From the NCBI GenBank assembly GCA_012519465.1, contig JAAYQD010000347.1:1-13334 (forward strand): DNA of 13,334 nucleotides, read 5' to 3'. The notes beneath the pieces were generated by a model, which was given only the letters and a program-made list of their open reading frames with translations, did no database searches and had not been told where the DNA came from. Positions 7,701-13,334 of the stretch are shown here, one piece after another. Position 1 is the stretch's first letter. Each line of letters begins with the position of its first letter. The translations under genes were made by a program, and so were the position numbers. Origin of the DNA: Candidatus Cloacimonadota bacterium (GTDB lineage Bacteria > Cloacimonadota > Cloacimonadia > Cloacimonadales > Cloacimonadaceae).

Positions 7701-7860
7701 GTTGTAAACGATTAACCAACACCACCTGATCATAGCCGTCCCGCTCCGCAAACACCGTACCCGGCGCTATATCCAAACCGGAAATAACCGTATAGCCAAT
7801 GTCTTCCAACCAAGCCAATGCGGATTGCTCAATTTCGGATTCTGTGAAAGTTATTCTCAT
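4792..7860 (-). CDS. hsdR: type I restriction enzyme, R (restriction/translocase) subunit
   Basis: 1022 residues, full length for HsdR. It cleaves unmethylated DNA after ATP-driven translocation, in complex with HsdM and HsdS. Visible in order: an N-terminal nuclease domain with RRPDIVLF (D145) and VIELKN (E159, K161), giving the PD-(D/E)xK set, plus the [10 protein letters not shown] helix after it. Then come the SF2 helicase motifs: Walker A HTQGSGKS (K307), DEAH (408-411), FTGTP (about 437-441) and QAIARVNR (motif VI). The C-terminal ~300 residues are the helical region found in this family and end with [13 protein letters not shown]. All catalytic residues I can check are present, so the subunit looks functional. 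The ATG overlaps the stop of the DUF3644 gene as ATGA, so translation is probably coupled; no strong ribosome binding site is seen. Confidence 0.97.
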   Translation of the reverse strand: MRITFTESEIEQSALAWLEDIGYTVISGLDIAPGTVFAERDGYDQVVLVNRLQQALLTLNPQIPGEAIDEALRKLTLLDSPSLITNNHTLHRYLIEGVPVQYAQEDGSFMWDNVQVFDFDNPENNSFLAINQFTVVENKIERRPDIVLFVNGLPLVVIELKNAADPKATIWTAYNQLQTYKEQIPSLFNYNAVLMVSDGLHARLGTLTASKEWFMPWRTIDGESLDDSQHTQLKVLLEGVFDKQRFLEMVKYFIVFEDIGGGVLVKKMAGYHQFHAVRHAIESTIKAAGPEGDKRIGVVWHTQGSGKSLTMAFFAGRVVLCRELENPTIVVLTDRNDLDDQLFGTFSRCHELLRQKPSQAQDRSHLRELLRTSSGGIVFTTVQKFFPTEAERAHPLLSDRKNVILIADEAHRSQYDFIDGFARHMRDALPNASFIGFTGTPIEFTDANTRAVFGDYISIYDIEQAVQDGSTVPIYYESRLAMLQLDDVLKPTIDDEFEEVTEDEELDYKERLKTKWATLESLVGSEPRIKEVAKDLIQHYEKRQEALTGKALIVCMSRRICVQLYNAIIQLKPNWHGDEDCKGKIKIIMTGSATDPVPWQQHIRNKAKREELGKRFKDPDDHFQIAIVRDMWLTGFDVPCLHTMYVDKPMRGHGLMQAIARVNRVFKDKPGGLIVDYIGLVEHLKRALSVYTESGGKGDTAIDQNEAVAFMVSKHEVCCDMFHGFDRSIWLTGDAQERLSLLPKAQEHILSQEDGKNRFVRAVIELTKSYALSVPHPTALKLSDDVAFFQAVKAALLKNQPDKQLAQDKLEHVIRQLISKAIVTEEVLDVFSAAGIKKPNISILSDEFLADVRGMEHKNLAVELLIKLLEGEIRLSGRRNLVMSRSFTELLENAIALYHNRTIETIQVIEELIKIAVELRERSSRGEKLGLTEDEVAFYDALGVNDSAVAILGDDQLKIIAQEIAKSVRNNVKIDWAIRENVRAEMRVIVKRILRKYGYPPDKQARATELVLEQAELICSND

Positions 7861-8852
7861 TTAGACTTACCATATTGTTTTGCGTTTTCAACACAGTGTT
7901 GCCTTACAATATCAACCCAAGCTTCATACCAATACCAAGTTCCGGCAACCTCAACCCCATATCCTTGTTTAACATCTTTACCGTTTTTCTCTTTCCACAA
8001 GTTTGTATGCTTACTCATATTGAACCTTTTGTATCCCTGTTTATTCATTATTGAGACGATATCCGAAGGACGATATTTCATTTTCTCGCTTTCCTTAATT
8101 ACTCCGTAGGTAATATCTTTATTAGCTGCTAAAGGAGAATCAGGTCTAATGAACTGAATTACACGGTCAGCTTGACCTTTATGGTTTACTAATTTAGGCT
8201 CAAAACAAAAACGACAGGCATACTTAGGGCTGTTGTAATCTGCGTCAGACAACTCTTTCTCAAAATTGTCAATAAAAGACTTGATATTTAATGGCATTAT
8301 ATCAGACTTTGGCAATGCATCTAATTGATCTTGTGATATTGCTGTAAATTGAAGGCTTAACGCAAGATGCTTGTCAATTCCATGGTCATCACCAAACAAG
8401 CCTTTAATACTCTCATTGTAGTTTACACAACAAGCTTGGAATTTAGCACTCAACGATTCATCTATCCTTGTAGTCATTTTATGCTCAATTTCATGGCGTA
8501 TCCCAATCAGAAACATCAGATTGTTTTTCGAATCCTTATCAAGAGGGCATTTATTATCATTTAGACAACGCTCTAGCTCCCAGTATTTATAAGCTCCAGA
8601 TTTTGTAGTATGATACTTGCGCCTTTTCGCTTTCTGATCGAAGTATCTGTATTCTATTCGCATTTTACGATAGTACGCATGTAATAGATACGTCCAAGCT
8701 ATATTCATCAAAACAATGTATATTTCCGACTTAAAAGTTATCGTGGGACTGTTAAATATTTGAACAGCCGCTAATGCTGCTTCCCGAGATTTTGTTATCA
8801 ATTCTTTTGTTATAGAACCAAAACGTCTTTTTGGGTGTTGTTTCATCATCAT
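7857..8852 (-). CDS. DUF3644/HEPN-superfamily protein, putative RNase embedded in the type I R-M operon
   Basis: 331 residues from the ATG at 8852. The N-terminal two thirds match my memory of the DUF3644 family, which Anantharaman and colleagues placed in the HEPN superfamily. They include SKAREAAL-like [18 protein letters not shown], the [23 protein letters not shown] helix and [13 protein letters not shown], which holds the HEPN catalytic signature R-x4-H (R119, H124). HEPN proteins with this motif are metal-independent RNases acting in phage defence and toxin systems. The last ~70 residues (258-323: [16 protein letters not shown], then [10 protein letters not shown], then [17 protein letters not shown]) form a separate domain I cannot name. 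A short pair CRFCF (about 213-217) has two cysteines only. The gene overlaps hsdS and hsdR by 4 nt on each side, so it is co-translated with the restriction system and occupies the slot of prrC in EcoprrI. It has no ATPase motifs, unlike PrrC. The RNA target is unknown. Confidence 0.8.
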   Translation of the reverse strand: MMMKQHPKRRFGSITKELITKSREAALAAVQIFNSPTITFKSEIYIVLMNIAWTYLLHAYYRKMRIEYRYFDQKAKRRKYHTTKSGAYKYWELERCLNDNKCPLDKDSKNNLMFLIGIRHEIEHKMTTRIDESLSAKFQACCVNYNESIKGLFGDDHGIDKHLALSLQFTAISQDQLDALPKSDIMPLNIKSFIDNFEKELSDADYNSPKYACRFCFEPKLVNHKGQADRVIQFIRPDSPLAANKDITYGVIKESEKMKYRPSDIVSIMNKQGYKRFNMSKHTNLWKEKNGKDVKQGYGVEVAGTWYWYEAWVDIVRQHCVENAKQYGKSK

Positions 8853-10051
8853 ATACACCCTCCTACAATCTTCTCTGCATCTCTGATCTTGAGGTTGCCG
8901 GAGATTAGTTTAGGGAGAAGAGTATCTCTTATTGATATAAGTGTCATTGACTGTAATTCATTACACTCAATACTGTTTTCTAAAACACCAAACAATCTTG
9001 TATAGGTTTCAATAAGCTGAATTGGAGGGGCAATTATTGGCAGACTCAAGAAATCCGTCTTTGTGATAGTGCCAAAAACCGATCCTTCTGCTTCAAAGCG
9101 AGTGAAGCTGTTTCTAAGTTGATTCATAGTATAGTAAGTAAATATAGAACTACCCGTTTTATGTCTCACAGATGCAACCCCACGACCTATTGCACACAGT
9201 TCTAATGCCATGTTAATATCGCCTACAGGGGCTCGTACCGTAACAAGCGTGTCCCCTTTATTCGCAAATCGTTTAGGTGCACTGCAAAAAACACGTTTCT
9301 TGGGGAACCTAAAACCAAAATCAGATCTACCCTGGAAAAATGGTATCCCAAGCCCTTCTTCATTATAAGTCCTGCCTGGTGGTGATTGTCCCATAGTAAG
9401 CTTAAAATACTCATCTAATCGTGAGATACTCCATCCTTTTGGAATCTGCCCCAGCTCTGAATCCACAAAAGAATCGGGAAACAAAGCCGCTATTTCTGGA
9501 TTCAGCCCTATGGGTTGCTTGCCTGCTGCCTTGGCATGAACAGGATCAAAATCCGAGAACCAGTTTTTGAAAATGGCTTGTGCAGTATCTTCCAGTGTTT
9601 TGTTTATCTGCAGATTAAGTTCTATTTTGTCGTCTAAAGAACCGAGAATGAAGGCGATTGAGTGTCTGTACGCCTTATTATGAAGAGGGATCCTTCGTAA
9701 ATGTGCTGCATTTCGATTCAGACCCGGAACTGCACTATCCGAATTCATTAGTTCTAACCCCAGGGTTTGTAATAAATAATAGGAAAAGCGGGCATCAAGC
9801 GGATCAGAATACTCTATGTAAAATGTAGTATCTATAGGCCAGCAAGGAACTGGTGAATAGTGAATTGCGCCTACAGTGCCCTTGCGTCCAATCACTACCG
9901 TAGGTCCCTTTGTATAAGATTTATCATGTTTCCCAATGATGCCATTTGATCCGTAAACAGGGATGGAACCACTAGTGTTTCTTAATCTTGCAGGCAGTCC
10001 TTTTCCATAAATGAAGGGACAGAAATCACCAACCGTTATTTCATTCCCCAT
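8849..10051 (-). CDS. hsdS: type I restriction-modification system, S (specificity) subunit
   Basis: 400 residues, the usual HsdS size. It recognises the bipartite DNA target for the M2S methylase and the R2M2S nuclease. Two target recognition domains are visible. TRD1 (about 1-125) contains [24 protein letters not shown] and [10 protein letters not shown], then [12 protein letters not shown]2 (about 201-340) contains [40 protein letters not shown] and [11 protein letters not shown]. Each is followed by a conserved helical spacer: 129-168 ([20 protein letters not shown]) and 343-390 ([13 protein letters not shown]). The two spacers set the gap in the recognition site. The sequence recognised cannot be read from the protein. 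The start at 10051 has AAAGGA eight bases upstream and overlaps the end of hsdM by 11 bases. The stop overlaps the DUF3644 start. The second TRD/spacer looks intact, with no sign of phase-variable inverted repeats. Confidence 0.95.
   Translation of the reverse strand: MGNEITVGDFCPFIYGKGLPARLRNTSGSIPVYGSNGIIGKHDKSYTKGPTVVIGRKGTVGAIHYSPVPCWPIDTTFYIEYSDPLDARFSYYLLQTLGLELMNSDSAVPGLNRNAAHLRRIPLHNKAYRHSIAFILGSLDDKIELNLQINKTLEDTAQAIFKNWFSDFDPVHAKAAGKQPIGLNPEIAALFPDSFVDSELGQIPKGWSISRLDEYFKLTMGQSPPGRTYNEEGLGIPFFQGRSDFGFRFPKKRVFCSAPKRFANKGDTLVTVRAPVGDINMALELCAIGRGVASVRHKTGSSIFTYYTMNQLRNSFTRFEAEGSVFGTITKTDFLSLPIIAPPIQLIETYTRLFGVLENSIECNELQSMTLISIRDTLLPKLISGNLKIRDAEKIVGGCI
8859..8864 (-). promoter_or_regulatory. 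ribosome binding site deciding the start of the DUF3644 gene
   Basis: A perfect AGGAGG lies six bases before the ATG at 8852. The in-frame GTG at 8858 directly abuts it and would have no spacer, so 8852 is the better start. The site lies within the last codons of hsdS, giving this gene its own strong initiation signal. Confidence 0.75.
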
Positions 10052-11582
10052 ATCCGATATCCTTTAAGTTTTCCCATATTAAATGATTTAGCTCGTCACT
10101 CTTATCCATTTGTTCCTTTAAGATGGCAGTCAGCCTATCCATCTTCTCAGGAAAAGGCTCGTCATCTTCTTCCAACTCTTCCAATCCAACATATCTACCC
10201 GGAGTGAGAATGTGATTATGCCCTCTAATCTCTTCCATTGTGGCAGTCTTACAAAAGCCGGGGATATCCTCATAGCGTCCGGCATGGGGATCACCCCGCC
10301 AAGCATGGTAAGTATCGGCAATCTTTTTTATCTCTTCATCGCTCAATTCACGGTGCACTCTATCAATCAAGGTGCCCAGCTCTCTGGCGTCTATAAACAA
10401 GGTTTGTCCTCTCCGTTCCCGAAATTTTCCGTTTTTTTTGTTGCGGGAGATAAACCAGAGGCAGACGGGTATCTGGGTGGAATAAAAGAGTTGCCCCGGC
10501 AATGCAACCATGCAATCCACCAAGTCTGCTTCGATGATATTCCTTCTGATTTCGAGTTCGGCTATGGTGGTTGTGGACATGGAGCCATTGGCAAGCACAA
10601 AACCAGCTATTCCATTGGGGGCGAGATGATGAATAAAGTGTTGCACCCAGGCGAAGTTTGCATTTGATGCAGGAGGCGTGCCATATTTCCATCGCTTGTC
10701 ATCCTTAAGCAGCTCTCCCTGCCAATCGGAAGCGTTGAAGGGTGGATTTGCCAACACAAAGTCTGCCTTGAGATCGGGATGCAAGTCTTTATGAAAGCTA
10801 TCCGCATGCTCTTTACCAAGGTTTGCATCTATACCCCTGATTGCCAGATTCATCTTTGCCAAACGCCAGGTGGTATGGTTTGATTCCTGTCCATAGATGC
10901 TGATATCTCCAAGCTTGCCGCCATGGGCTTCCACAAAGCGTTCGGATTGTACAAACATCCCGCCAGAGCCGCATGCGGGATCAAAAATCCTGCCCTGATA
11001 GGGGGAGAGCATTTCCACCAATAGGCGTACAACGCATTGCGGGGTATAAAACTGTCCGCCGCGTTTGCCCTCGGCACTAGCAAATTCAGATAGGAAATAC
11101 TCATACACCCTGCCCAAAATATCTTTAGAGCGGTTTTCTTTATCACCCAAGCCGATATCGCCCACCAGATCAATCAATTGCCCAAGGCGTTGCTTATCAA
11201 GTGCGGGAGTATTATAAACTTTGGGCAAAACATTCTTCAATTCTGGATTAATCTTTTCAATGGCTCTCATCCCATCATCAATTAGTTTGCCAATGTGTGG
11301 CTGTTTGGCATTGGACTTGAACTGTGGCCAACGCGCTTCTTTGGGAACCCAGAATACGTTTTTTGCCATGTACTCGTCAGGGTCTTCAGGGTCGGCGCCT
11401 TCATCTTTTTCAGCTTCCAACTTTTGGTATTGCTCTTCAAAGGCATCTGAAATGTATTTTAGAAATAGCAATCCTAATACCACATGCTTGTATTCCGCGG
11501 CATCCATATTGCTGCGCAGGGCATCTGCCGCTTTATATAGCCTTTTTTCAAAACCAATCTTTGCGCCATTGCTAAAAGTCAT
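10041..11582 (-). CDS. hsdM: type I restriction-modification system, M (N6-adenine methyltransferase) subunit
   Basis: 513 residues from the ATG at 11582. With HsdS it methylates adenine in the target using S-adenosylmethionine, and it is needed for restriction with HsdR. Visible features are the N-terminal helical HsdM domain ([39 protein letters not shown]), the [11 protein letters not shown] segment before the catalytic domain, AdoMet motif [10 protein letters not shown] (about 200-208) and catalytic motif IV NPPF (279-282), the pattern of N6-adenine enzymes. I prefer ATG 11582 because GGAGAG lies seven bases upstream. The in-frame GTG at 11597 adds five residues but has its AAGGA only two bases away. 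It is first in the minus-strand operon and overlaps hsdS by 11 bases. All motifs are intact. Confidence 0.97.
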   Translation of the reverse strand: MTFSNGAKIGFEKRLYKAADALRSNMDAAEYKHVVLGLLFLKYISDAFEEQYQKLEAEKDEGADPEDPDEYMAKNVFWVPKEARWPQFKSNAKQPHIGKLIDDGMRAIEKINPELKNVLPKVYNTPALDKQRLGQLIDLVGDIGLGDKENRSKDILGRVYEYFLSEFASAEGKRGGQFYTPQCVVRLLVEMLSPYQGRIFDPACGSGGMFVQSERFVEAHGGKLGDISIYGQESNHTTWRLAKMNLAIRGIDANLGKEHADSFHKDLHPDLKADFVLANPPFNASDWQGELLKDDKRWKYGTPPASNANFAWVQHFIHHLAPNGIAGFVLANGSMSTTTIAELEIRRNIIEADLVDCMVALPGQLFYSTQIPVCLWFISRNKKNGKFRERRGQTLFIDARELGTLIDRVHRELSDEEIKKIADTYHAWRGDPHAGRYEDIPGFCKTATMEEIRGHNHILTPGRYVGLEELEEDDEPFPEKMDRLTAILKEQMDKSDELNHLIWENLKDIGYGE

Positions 11583-11615
11583 TGCAGCACTCTCCACTAT
11601 CCTTTTTATATTTTT

Positions 11616-11647
11616 TACATGTTTTTTATAAAAGAATTATCTGTCAA
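11616..11647 (-). promoter_or_regulatory. possible promoter of the hsdM operon
   Basis: On the minus strand a perfect TTGACA (11642-11647) stands about 60 bases before the hsdM start, followed by a strongly A+T-rich stretch. The -10 is unclear: AAACAT falls at a 17-base spacer, CATGTA at 20, while TATAAA is only 11 bases away. It is the only good candidate upstream of the operon, but the pair is imperfect. Confidence 0.4.
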
Positions 11648-11663
11648 CTCTAAAAACAGAGCG

Positions 11664-11678
11664 CCAGCCAGCGGCTGG
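11664..11678. repeat. perfect hairpin in the repeat unit upstream of hsdM
   Basis: CCAGCC-AGC-GGCTGG is a perfect 6-bp stem with a 3-base loop. It lies between the putative hsdM promoter and the AAGAGACCAG repeat unit, and could insulate the divergent transcripts. Confidence 0.45.
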
Positions 11679-11862
11679 TTAAGAGACCAGTAAACAGAGG
11701 GCTCGCTTTGCTAAGAGGTTCGCTATCGCTCGAAGGAAGGTGGGTGCGCATGTTAAGGTTTCAGTGCTCGCCCGGATAAAAATTGAACTTGACGGAAAAA
11801 GATAGATGGAATGCAATGTAAAGTGTTATTGATTATCTCTAAACAAAGCATGAGGAAACAAA

Positions 11863-11867
11863 AGGAG
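11863..11867 (+). promoter_or_regulatory. ribosome binding site of the WG-repeat lipoprotein
   Basis: AGGAG lies eight bases before the ATG at 11876, supporting that start and hence the complete lipoprotein signal peptide. Confidence 0.75.
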
Positions 11868-11875
11868 TAAGAGCC

Positions 11876-13066
11876 ATGAAAACCAAGCTTAGCTTCCGCA
11901 GAGTCATCTTGGCAGTGTTGCTAATTACCCTGTTGAACACCGCACAGGGCTGTTCCAAAGAAAAACCCGGTATTTCAAAATATTTTCCTGTCCAGACTGA
12001 AAAATCTGGCACCTGGAATCTCATGGATATGGATGGTAACTTGATCTTGGATAAGGATTTGGAGCACAGACCAATGACCGCAACAGAAGGTATCTTTTTT
12101 ATCTTGACCAAAGAGGGTTTTGAGTATTACAAGGCAGGAAAAGAGCCGCTTAAAATTGGGACTGCATATTTTGATGGGTCCATTTTTAGCGAGGGATTGG
12201 CAGCCGTGGTCCAGGGCGAAGGTGATGGCGGCATCATTCAATATATCGATCACGAAGGCAATGCCAAAATTACCCTTCACAAGCTGGATAACACGCGGAT
12301 TACAGCTGCATCCATCTTTAGCGAAGGTATGGCATGGGTCAAAAATGAAAATGATAAATATGGTTTTATAGACAAATCCGGCACTCTTGTGATTCCCTTC
12401 AAGTATGATTATGTGAGGCCGTTTCACGAGGGGCGGGCACTGGTATCACAAGATGCGGAATACAGCACCAAGACCGGATTTATAGATACCAAGGGCGAAG
12501 AAGTGATCCAGCTGACTGATAAATACTATTATTTTGATGACTTTCAGGAAGGATACACCACATTCCGCGACAATAGCAACGGTTACCATGGCACCATCGA
12601 TACCACGGGCAAGATCGCAATCGGTATCAATAAAGAATTTTATCAAATTGCCCCATTTATGAATGGCGTGGCAGTCTTTGACGATGGGGATTCCTATGGT
12701 TTGACGGATACCAAAGGCAACGTGATGGCGCAGCCCAAATACGATGCAATCTCACTCTTCCCCGCCGGCATCACCGTTCGTGCCAAAGATAAATGCGGCG
12801 TGCTTGATTTTGAAGGGAAGGAAATAATTCCCATGACGGATAAGTATGGCAGCATTGCTCCCTGGACTGACGGGAAATACTTGGTGAGGGTTGGGGATTA
12901 TGCCATCTTTGTAGATCAAAACGGCAAGCAAATAGGCACAGACCGTTATTACGATTATGATGAGCGTGGATTTTGGAGCTATATGCAAAAGGCTTTTGTG
13001 GATATCTACCATTTGGGCCAGGAGGATTGGTTCAATTACTCCAGTTTTAACAATGAGGATTATTAA
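11876..13066 (+). CDS. WG-repeat-containing lipoprotein
   Basis: 396 residues. The N-terminus is a lipoprotein signal peptide: basic MKTKLSFRRV, a hydrophobic stretch ILAVLLITLL, and the lipobox AQGC with Cys26 as the lipidated residue, so the mature protein sits in a membrane facing the periplasm or surface. The rest is a chain of about eight divergent WG (KWG) repeats. The clearest are at residues 162-190 (YGFIDKSGTLVIPFKYDYV), 200-230, 238-268, 274-303 (YGLTDTKGNVMAQPKYDAI), 308-338 (CGVLDFEGKEIIP) and 342-354, with periods of about 33-38 residues. WG repeats build beta-rich, binding-type structures; no enzymatic motif is seen and the ligand is unknown. The C-terminal ~40 residues (RGFWSYMQKAFVDIYHL...) leave the repeat pattern. 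It is a single gene, divergent from hsdM and probably unrelated to the defence operon. Confidence 0.88.
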   Translation: MKTKLSFRRVILAVLLITLLNTAQGCSKEKPGISKYFPVQTEKSGTWNLMDMDGNLILDKDLEHRPMTATEGIFFILTKEGFEYYKAGKEPLKIGTAYFDGSIFSEGLAAVVQGEGDGGIIQYIDHEGNAKITLHKLDNTRITAASIFSEGMAWVKNENDKYGFIDKSGTLVIPFKYDYVRPFHEGRALVSQDAEYSTKTGFIDTKGEEVIQLTDKYYYFDDFQEGYTTFRDNSNGYHGTIDTTGKIAIGINKEFYQIAPFMNGVAVFDDGDSYGLTDTKGNVMAQPKYDAISLFPAGITVRAKDKCGVLDFEGKEIIPMTDKYGSIAPWTDGKYLVRVGDYAIFVDQNGKQIGTDRYYDYDERGFWSYMQKAFVDIYHLGQEDWFNYSSFNNEDY

Positions 13067-13085
13067 GACACTCCTTCCCCGTTAA

Positions 13086-13131
13086 CCACCCTTGTCTCTC
13101 CTTTGTCTGGACAAGGGTGAGACAAGGGTGG
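13086..13131 (+). terminator. stem-loop 3' of the WG-repeat gene, possible terminator
   Basis: CCACCCTTGTCTC (13086-13098) pairs perfectly with GAGACAAGGGTGG (13119-13131), a 13-bp stem around a 20-base loop, about 20 bases past the stop codon. Alternative pairing of the left arm with the neighbouring ACAAGGGTG copies is possible. It lacks a T-run, so it may act as an RNA stabiliser or factor-assisted terminator. Confidence 0.45.
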
Positions 13132-13142
13132 TACAAGGGTGG
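13111..13142 (+). repeat. three tandem 11-bp units (ACAAGGGTGNN)
   Basis: ACAAGGGTG occurs at 13111, 13122 and 13133, each 11 bases apart. The units form the right-hand arm of the stem-loop above, and any of them could pair with the CACCCTTGT on the left. Confidence 0.7.
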
Positions 13143-13153
13143 CTAAGGGGCAG

Positions 13154-13172
13154 GCGCAAGCGGAGCTTGCGC
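13154..13172. repeat. perfect GC-rich hairpin
   Basis: GCGCAAGC-GGA-GCTTGCGC is a perfect 8-bp stem with a 3-base loop. It precedes a GGGGCCAGTAAACAGTG-type unit, the same placement as the hairpin at 722-735 near a GGCCAGAGACCAG unit. Confidence 0.55.
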
Positions 13173-13201
13173 AGGGGCCAGTAAACAGTGAACAGTGGAC
13201 A

Positions 13202-13305
13202 GGGGCTTCGCCAATGCCATGCCTATTTTGAATTAGTGATATCCTTGTAATTCGTGTACTTCATAGTTCAATACCCTTTCGTGTATTTTCGTATTTTTCG
13301 TGGTT
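13202..13305. repeat. composite intergenic repeat, copy 2 (partner at 747-884)
   Basis: 13202-13238 matches 747-783 (33 of 37 bases) and 13274-13305 matches 853-884 (31 of 32 bases), while the middle differs in length and sequence. The last bases of the window (AAAATAGACTTTAACCCAAA) also resemble the AACCCAAATCTATTTT portion near 812 in part. Confidence 0.75.
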
Positions 13306-13334
13306 GACTAAAATAGACTTTAACCCAAATAATG

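Larger units (their letters stand above)
11583..11875. other. divergent intergenic region between hsdM and the WG-repeat lipoprotein
   Basis: These 293 bases hold the hsdM upstream region, a hairpin (11664-11678), an AAGAGACCAG/TAAACAGAGGG unit of the intergenic repeat family (about 11680-11701) and GCTCGC/GCGAGC-like stretches. The plus-strand leader of the lipoprotein gene includes TTGAACTTGACGG (11783-11795) as a loose -35 candidate without a convincing -10. I see no gene or RNA here. Confidence 0.55.
13067..13334. other. repeat-filled region after the WG-repeat gene
   Basis: These 268 bases to the window end hold the 13-bp stem-loop and tandem ACAAGGGTG units, a GCGCAAGC/GCTTGCGC hairpin, an ACAGTGAACAGTGGACAG stretch (13182-13201) and copy 2 of the composite repeat (13202-13305). 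No gene is visible in this stretch. Confidence 0.6.

Noticed and set aside
8849..10051. Phase-variable hsdS with invertible target recognition domains
   Set aside because: There is only one hsdS in the window, no second silent S gene, no recombinase and no matching inverted repeats in sight.

Overview
This window comes from a bacterium. It probably belongs to an FCB-type lineage, and Cloacimonadota is my best guess. That guess rests on the style of the intergenic repeats, a WG-repeat lipoprotein and a PEGA-domain protein, so treat the taxonomy as weak inference. The lipobox of the WG-repeat protein and the RNase E/G family gene are solid bacterial features.

Layout, left to right: (1) the 3' end of an RNase E/G family gene (+ strand). 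(2) A repeat-filled gap. (3) A secreted or anchored PEGA-domain protein (- strand, 1003-1728). (4) A second repeat-filled gap. (5) A compact minus-strand defence operon, read from 11582 down to 2321: hsdM, hsdS, a DUF3644/HEPN-type putative RNase, hsdR, an NA37/YejK-like nucleoid-associated protein gene broken by a one-base frameshift, and a 468-residue protein with three C-terminal membrane helices. (6) A WG-repeat lipoprotein (+ strand, 11876-13066). (7) A terminal repeat cluster with stem-loops.

The operon is the centre of interest. hsdM/hsdS/hsdR form a complete type I restriction-modification system: M2S methyltransferase, S with two target recognition domains, and R with PD-(D/E)xK nuclease and SF2 translocase motifs. 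Between hsdS and hsdR, joined to both by 4-nt ATGA overlaps, sits a HEPN-family protein with an intact R-x4-H motif. This is the slot held by the anticodon nuclease gene prrC in the E. coli EcoprrI locus. The arrangement suggests an RNase guard that is restrained by the restriction complex and released when that complex is disabled by a phage.

Downstream of hsdR, separated by 24 bases, is a pair not normally part of type I systems: a nucleoid-associated-like protein followed, with a 17-base overlap, by a membrane protein of unknown family. I infer a DNA-sensing or DNA-binding component paired with a membrane component, added to the restriction locus. Both genes, and the HEPN gene, are visibly richer in A+T than hsdM and hsdR, as expected for separately acquired parts. 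The NA37-like gene reads through only if one base is removed near a G5 run, so it may be phase-variable, inactivated or mis-sequenced.

The intergenic regions share one family of repeats: CTCTGGCCTCTAACCTCTG-type blocks in both orientations, a TTTCGTGTATTTTCGT-type block, and a roughly 155-bp repeat pair that keeps a short reading frame.
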